Below are positions 59,814-64,000 of a stretch of DNA of 64,000 nt, in pieces (within the stretch, counting starts at the first letter, position 1; the number at the start of each line of letters is the position of its first letter). A program made the position numbers and the translations under genes. A model generated the notes under the pieces. It worked only from the letters and a program-made list of their open reading frames with translations, did not search any database and was not told the DNA's origin. The stretch is from positions 1 through 64,000 of the forward strand of contig JADJRC010000019.1 in assembly GCA_016712415.1 (NCBI GenBank), in the 5' to 3' direction. The DNA comes from Lewinellaceae bacterium. GTDB taxonomy: Bacteria; Bacteroidota; Bacteroidia; Chitinophagales; Saprospiraceae.

Positions 59814-61328
59814 TCATTTTGAGGTCGACAGGATAAATGCCGCAACGTCCTGTTTGAATTTTTCCATGGAAGGCCGGTGGGTGTACATCATATGGCCCGC
59901 CTCGTAGTACTTCATGATGATGTTATCCTTCAAGGCTTTCGGCAGGCCCAGGTGATCGATGGAGTGTTCCACGCCATAGAAAACGGTTGCCAGGTCGAAG
60001 TAGCCGTTCAGGATCAGCACCTTGACATTGGGATCGTGCGTCATGGCCTCTGCCATATCGATACCGGTATTGATCGCTGTGGGGGCATTCCAGCTGCTAT
60101 TGCCGGCATGTTTCCAGTCCCATTTAAAACCTTGCCGCCGGCCTGCCGTAATGGCGTACTGCTGATCGGTTTTTACCTGCAAGTCGTTGTAAAAATAGTG
60201 CAGAAACCCGGTAACGTAGGCCGGCGAGATGGCAGCGCTTTGGGGGTCATAATCGGCAAACTGGCTCAGCAAATCCTGATTCACACCCGTGAACCGGGAA
60301 TCAAGCCGGCCCACCGTTTTGCCTTCGCCGCGCAACAGTTCCTGAAAAAACTCACCGTTGGTTACCCGGAGATCGGCCTTCAGCCAGTAGTCCGCGTCGA
60401 GGCCCGTGTAGGCGGACAGTTTTCCGGCCAGGGTCTTTTTCTCCTCTGCTGTCAGTTGGTCGCCCCTGAACAGGGCCGGGGCATATTCGTTTTGTGTAAA
60501 ATCCCGCACCTCGTCGAGAAAAGCCTCCAGCGTAGCCGCCCGTGTGCTTATTTTTTTGTGGTACCACGCCGTGGCCGCATAGGTAGGGAAGTGAACGACA
60601 TAGGGCAGGTCGTCGCCAGGCGGGAACATCAACGTCCGCAGGTCGAACACTGCCGATACCATGATGACGCCGTTCATGGCAATGCCCTGCCCGAGCAAGG
60701 CATTCATCAGGCCGGCATTCCGGAAGGTTCCGTAGCTTTCGCCAAGCAGGTATTTGGGCGCGTTCATACGCCGGTTATCGATCAGGTACTGGGTAATAAA
60801 CAGGGCAATACTCCGTATGTCCTGGTCGACACCCCAGAAGTCGTCGAATTTCGCTTCGCCCACCGGAACGCTCAGACCGGTACCCACCGGGTCGATCATG
60901 ACCAGATCGGCTACGTCCAAAATAGAAAATTCGTTGTTGACCAGTTCGTAAGGCGCGCCGGGTGTGAACTCCGGGTCGTTCACAACGATTCGTTTCGGCC
61001 CCAGAACGCCCATATGCAGCCAGAATGAAGAAGAGCCCGGTCCGCCGTTAAACGCAAACACAATGGGCCTGTCGGCCTCGCCCTTTTCTTTGGTATAACT
61101 GGTAAATCCGAAAAGGGCAATGGGTTTGTTGTTTTCATCCTTCAACAACCGGGTGCCTGCAACGGCGGTCAGTTCGATACTTGCACCGTTGATTTTCACA
61201 CTTTGATGGGTGGTTGCGGTCTGGGGTTCCGGTATCGGCGCGGATTTTTTTTCCGGTTCCGGGGTTTGTGTCAGAGCGGCCTGTGTGAGTGCCGCCATGA
61301 ACAGACAAGCGGTCAATAATTTTTTCAT
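59814..61328 (-). CDS. serine carboxypeptidase-like exported peptidase (family S10)
   Basis: A 504-residue secreted alpha/beta-hydrolase. The signal peptide MKKLLTACLFMAALTQAAL is followed by a Pro/Glu-rich stretch. Catalytic Ser is in LLGESYGTF, Asp in ILNGYFDLATVF, His in EAGHMMYTH, and the oxyanion FNGGPGSSSFW is present near residue 95. Order and motifs match bacterial S10 peptidases, which cleave C-terminal residues of peptides in the periplasm or outside. It lies downstream of the TIR/helical-repeat pair on the same strand by 11 bases; a signal-bearing exoenzyme is an unlikely partner for a cytoplasmic TIR system, so it is probably independent. Confidence 0.9.
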   Translation of the reverse strand: MKKLLTACLFMAALTQAALTQTPEPEKKSAPIPEPQTATTHQSVKINGASIELTAVAGTRLLKDENNKPIALFGFTSYTKEKGEADRPIVFAFNGGPGSSSFWLHMGVLGPKRIVVNDPEFTPGAPYELVNNEFSILDVADLVMIDPVGTGLSVPVGEAKFDDFWGVDQDIRSIALFITQYLIDNRRMNAPKYLLGESYGTFRNAGLMNALLGQGIAMNGVIMVSAVFDLRTLMFPPGDDLPYVVHFPTYAATAWYHKKISTRAATLEAFLDEVRDFTQNEYAPALFRGDQLTAEEKKTLAGKLSAYTGLDADYWLKADLRVTNGEFFQELLRGEGKTVGRLDSRFTGVNQDLLSQFADYDPQSAAISPAYVTGFLHYFYNDLQVKTDQQYAITAGRRQGFKWDWKHAGNSSWNAPTAINTGIDMAEAMTHDPNVKVLILNGYFDLATVFYGVEHSIDHLGLPKALKDNIIMKYYEAGHMMYTHRPSMEKFKQDVAAFILSTSK

Positions 61329-61339
61329 GGTGTGGTTTG

Positions 61340-62416
61340 TTAGATGAATCCAAGACGTGAATCCAGTTCCTCCAGAATATGGATATATGTTTTTCGTGCC
61401 AAAGGAGTTAAGGAGGTGTTGTTCTCAATGGCCCTGCGGTTTTCCCCAATATCTTTTCTTATCCAGGTGCGGCCATCTTCCTTGCCCTTTTTATCGGTCA
61501 GGTTGAATGTGGCGTTGATCGCCGCTTCAATTACCCAGGGCTCCCGGTGTTTCTGGATGAGGCGCAGGAGTAGTGACGGGTTGCCCAGGTATCCGAGTGC
61601 GGTGGCGATAGCGACCACTATGTATGGGTCTTCATCCAGCCGCCGGTTGGCATTGAGGTCATCCAGGAATGTTTTCAGGTCTTCGTACTGGTCAGTATCA
61701 CCGTTTTCCCTGGCCAGCAGTGCAAAATAGCCGCAGGCCCGAATGGCCATGGCGGCCTCGGGCTCTTCGATCAGATCGTAGGTTGGGTGATTGATGCTGA
61801 CCTTGTTGTTGCGCATATCCTGTGCCTGGGTCTGAATTTTAAGCCAGGGAATGAGTTCGAGCAGGTGGATGCTTGCGGCAGCGCAACACAAGCGCCACTT
61901 GTCTTTGTAATCCATTGAGGTCTGACTCAGTCCGACGAGAATATCCTTCGATTTTTGGGGCAGTGCCAGCGGCGAAAAATTCCGGTTGCACAAAAAGATA
62001 TAGATGCCCCCGAAAAAGGACAGTACCCAAATGGCTGCAAGTTTTTCGTCTTCTGTACCGTCCAGCAGGTTGACATAGGTTTCCGCATCGGGCTTGAAGC
62101 CGGAGATGGTGGGTAAAAGCGGGTATTTGTAGGGCGCCGTATCGTGGTCCCGCTTTTTCAGAAAAACGTAGTGTGCCAGCGCGAATAATTGTTGGTAGCG
62201 TTTGTTGTCGAGTCGTTTCAGCAGGTCGCAGAAAAGCGCCCATACTTCCGTCTGCTCGCGCCCTTTGACCAGGTACAGGTGCCGGCGCAGCCATTTTTCA
62301 ATCGGTTCGGCAAGTGAAGCGTCCTGCGCCAGTTCCATCCATTCCGCAACGACGGCGAGTTTGTAGTACGGGAAATCGGTCTGTTCCAGCAAGGGAAGCA
62401 CCTTGCTTTTGTCCAT
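61340..62416 (-). CDS. helical-repeat (HEAT-like) partner of TIR protein, unknown
   Basis: A 358-residue cytoplasmic protein built mainly of alpha helices. It has repeated helix pairs such as ALATALGYLGNPSLLLRLI-type units (IATALGYLGNPSLLLRLIQK and WVIEAAINATFNLTDKKGKE) near residues 265-325, as in HEAT/armadillo scaffolds. Earlier parts (YKLAVVAEWMELAQ, EDEKLAAIWVLSFFGGIYIF) fit the same fold. No catalytic motif, signal peptide or membrane helix is evident. The ATG at 62416 is preferred; GTG at 62449 is possible. It follows the TIR gene by about 40 bases in the same direction. A sensor or scaffold for TIR activation is a plausible role, not shown. Confidence 0.7.
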   Translation of the reverse strand: MDKSKVLPLLEQTDFPYYKLAVVAEWMELAQDASLAEPIEKWLRRHLYLVKGREQTEVWALFCDLLKRLDNKRYQQLFALAHYVFLKKRDHDTAPYKYPLLPTISGFKPDAETYVNLLDGTEDEKLAAIWVLSFFGGIYIFLCNRNFSPLALPQKSKDILVGLSQTSMDYKDKWRLCCAAASIHLLELIPWLKIQTQAQDMRNNKVSINHPTYDLIEEPEAAMAIRACGYFALLARENGDTDQYEDLKTFLDDLNANRRLDEDPYIVVAIATALGYLGNPSLLLRLIQKHREPWVIEAAINATFNLTDKKGKEDGRTWIRKDIGENRRAIENNTSLTPLARKTYIHILEELDSRLGFI

Positions 62417-62457
62417 ACGCTCTGCTTTTCTCCAGGTTTCGCCGAGCACGTGCCCGC

Positions 62458-63300
62458 TCAGGGTAGCGTCGAGGGGTTCCTGGTATCCAGAAATACCTCG
62501 AAGAGCTTGTCTTCAGGCAGGGCTTCCAACGCGGTTATTTTCTTCAGTATCTCCGAATCGGATGCGTGCCCGCTCCCGGCAAATTCGCCGAATTTTTCCC
62601 GGACGCTTTCCCTGATCCGGAACTTGAAGCGGCGTTCTGCCAGCAGGGTCAGGTCTTTGGGGTCGTCAACCGCCTTGATGACGTTCTTGCGTTCTTCGTT
62701 CAAACCGTCGATCACATTGGTCAGCAGGGTGTCGTAAAGCGTTTTTTCATAGACATCAAACTGCTGTTTCAATTCTACCTGATGGTGTATCTTTTTTTGT
62801 ATTTCAATATAGGTCTTCTCAACGGCGACATTCAGGTCGATCATTTTTATGCTCTTCAGGAAAGGCACCAAATGCGAAATATAGTTTTTGGCGTCCATTG
62901 CCATATCCAGTTCGGTAGTAGCGGCAGCGGGCGTCAGTGTCTTTCGATGTTCCAGTTCGGCAATTTTGCGATCCCAGAGATTGAGGTGGTGTATCAGAGC
63001 ATCCTGCGGTGCGTACAGGTGCCTGTCCAGCATGATCGGGATGATCTTCTTTTCAAAATCGGCCACCTGCTGAAACTGAAGCATTTCGTACAGGCATGCG
63101 GTCGATTGCAGGTAGTTTTCGGAGATCAGGGCAATGGCAAAATCATGATCCCTGATGGTTTTCATGAATTCGATCCAGCTCTCGGTAAACTTTACATCAA
63201 GTTCATCCCTTGTAACAGACAGGTTATGTTTCCGCAACCCGTAGTATATTTCATCGGCTGCATCCCTGTCCCGTGAACTGTAAGAGAAGAAGATTTTCAT
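62458..63300 (-). CDS. TIR-domain protein, probable NADase effector
   Basis: A 280-residue protein. Residues 1-about 115 are a bacterial TIR domain: KIFFSYSSRDRDAADEIYYGL, then RDELDVKFTESWIEFMKTI and ALISENYLQSTACLYEMLQF. Glu72 stands at the position of the catalytic Glu of TIR NADases. The rest (about 140-280) is helical and charged, with no recognised domain. TIR enzymes hydrolyse or cyclise NAD+ and serve in anti-phage systems such as Thoeris; this one lacks SAVED, STING, NLR, SIR2 or Argonaute partners nearby. It forms a two-gene unit with the helical-repeat gene downstream. Confidence 0.85.
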   Translation of the reverse strand: MKIFFSYSSRDRDAADEIYYGLRKHNLSVTRDELDVKFTESWIEFMKTIRDHDFAIALISENYLQSTACLYEMLQFQQVADFEKKIIPIMLDRHLYAPQDALIHHLNLWDRKIAELEHRKTLTPAAATTELDMAMDAKNYISHLVPFLKSIKMIDLNVAVEKTYIEIQKKIHHQVELKQQFDVYEKTLYDTLLTNVIDGLNEERKNVIKAVDDPKDLTLLAERRFKFRIRESVREKFGEFAGSGHASDSEILKKITALEALPEDKLFEVFLDTRNPSTLP

Positions 63301-63304
63301 ATGA

Positions 63305-63607
63305 TTTGGCGGTGGTGAAAAAACGCAGCAAATTAGCCTTTTTCATTTAAATCTCCATGTTGAAGGAAGTGAGCAATCTAAGATTCTGTTCAGGGACGGG
63401 CAACCCCTGCTTTTTTCAACTCCCCAATTCGTTTTTCCAACACCAAAACGTCAAAATCCCGAGGCTGTGTTTGATTTTTACAAAGCCGAAACACTTCACA
63501 TGGTCAAATCATTGAAGCTTATAGAGATGGAGGCAATAGACGCAGGATCTATGCCTGCGATTTTTAGTAAACTAAACCAGGGTGTCGGTCAGGAAACAGA
63601 AAGGTGA
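63305..63607 (+). other. possible ATG-less 101-codon open frame or gene remnant
   Basis: Between a TGA at 63302-63304 and a TGA at 63605-63607 the frame is fully open. It has protein-like composition, for example RDGQPLLFSTPQFVFPTPKR and NPEAVFDFYKAETLHMVKSL. The first ATG gives only 39 codons; a GTG near 63465 gives about 46. It may be the decayed 3' end of a longer gene or chance. No family recognised. The 365-base gap 63301-63664 otherwise holds only the katG terminator. Confidence 0.3.
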
Positions 63608-63626
63608 CCCGTTGCCGGATCACCTT
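63601..63626 (-). terminator. terminator-like hairpin downstream of katG
   Basis: AAGGTGACCCG pairs with CGGATCACCTT with one mismatch around a 4-base loop. On the minus strand it is followed by TTCTGTTTCC, about 40 bases after the katG stop codon. Confidence 0.5.
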
Positions 63627-63664
63627 ACCGTTTTAGTTCGGAGAATTCCAGTATAGTATCCCTG

Positions 63665-64000
63665 TCACGCCAGTTCGAAGCGGTCCAGGTTCATCACCTT
63701 GTCCCACGCGGCCACAAAGTCACGCACGAACTGTTCCGAAGCATCTGAGCATGCGTAGACCTCCGCAAGTGCCCGGAGCTCCGAGTTGGAACCAAATATA
63801 AGGTCGACACGGGTACCGGTCCATTTCCGCTCTCCGGTTTTGCGGTCACGGCCTTCAAATACATCCTGTGCATCTGAAGTCGCCTTCCACGTCGTGCCCA
63901 AATCAAGCAGGTTGACAAAGAAGTCGTTGGTGAGCGCCTCCGGACGCCTGGTGAAAACGCCGTGTGGCGACTGGTCAAAGTTGGTATTCAGCACACGCAT
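63665..64000 (-). CDS. katG: catalase-peroxidase, C-terminal part
   Basis: The last about 111 residues of KatG: MRVLNTNFDQSPHGVFTRRP, LTNDFFVNLLDLGTTW, RKTGERKWTGTRVDLIFGSN, then SELRALAEVYACSD and AAWDKVMNLDRFELA. The Met at the window edge corresponds to an internal position, so the gene continues beyond 64000. KatG is a heme enzyme that removes hydrogen peroxide. The C-terminal domain carries no heme ligands, so catalytic residues cannot be checked here. Family assignment is secure from the near-universal motif set. Confidence 0.95.
   Translation of the reverse strand: MRVLNTNFDQSPHGVFTRRPEALTNDFFVNLLDLGTTWKATSDAQDVFEGRDRKTGERKWTGTRVDLIFGSNSELRALAEVYACSDASEQFVRDFVAAWDKVMNLDRFELA

Noticed and set aside
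59814..61328. S10-type peptidase as a third component of the TIR module
   Set aside because: It has a clear signal peptide and acts outside the cytoplasm, so closeness to the TIR pair is probably incidental.
63541..63565. Rho-independent terminator CGCAGG-N7-CCTGCG followed by ATTTTT
   Set aside because: The hairpin has only six pairs and lies inside the open frame at 63305-63607 with no plus-strand gene clearly ending before it.

Overview
The window looks like chromosome from a member of the Bacteroidota, probably a Saprospiria-like relative. Supporting signs are a secreted protein with SprB-type repeats and a C-terminal type IX secretion sorting domain, several short lipoproteins with Bacteroidota-style lipoboxes, promoter-like TAnnTTTG boxes, a UpxY-type NusG paralogue heading a polysaccharide locus, and moderate GC (about half). 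Genus-level assignment is inference.

Left part (1-17.9 kb): housekeeping and surface genes. It opens with the 3' part of gap followed by pgk, then a repeat-bearing intergenic region, a small Ig/CARDB-like protein, an orphan tyrosine recombinase, a large YfhO-type membrane protein and a serine esterase. These are followed by the T9SS surface protein, a lipoprotein, and an intergenic array of six GCCAACC-N3-GGTTGGC palindromes between two convergent terminators. Next come two related small exported proteins, a helix-hairpin-helix/beta-barrel protein, a NifU-like scaffold domain, msrA, galK and a beta-helix lipoprotein.

Centre (17.9-53.9 kb): about 31 consecutive minus-strand genes form one polysaccharide biosynthesis and export locus read from 53938 down to 17895. 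It begins with a UpxY/RfaH-like antiterminator. Export and control functions follow (Wza-like lipoprotein, Wzc-like tyrosine kinase, CpsB-like phosphatase, two MOP flippases, an O-antigen-ligase-type polymerase). Then come glycosyltransferases, a phosphoglycosyl transferase, sugar-nucleotide enzymes (WlbA-like dehydrogenase, WecE-like aminotransferase, WbpP-like epimerase, Fcl-like reductase, N-formyltransferase) and many decorating enzymes: MBOAT plus SGNH, five NodB-related deacetylases, FemAB/GNAT transferases, ATP-grasp and two asparagine-synthase-like proteins. The likely product is a capsular or secreted polysaccharide with amino sugars that are N-formylated, O-acylated and perhaps aminoacylated. 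Three genes in this locus carry apparent single-base indels.

Right part (54.4-64 kb): on the plus strand a CBM9-like lectin precedes a gluconate operon (short 6-phosphogluconate dehydrogenase, GntP permease, FGGY gluconokinase) and then folD. On the minus strand are an S10-type serine peptidase, a two-gene TIR plus helical-repeat module that is the best candidate for an undescribed (defence-like) system, and the 3' end of katG running off the window. A 101-codon open frame without an ATG lies between the TIR gene and katG.
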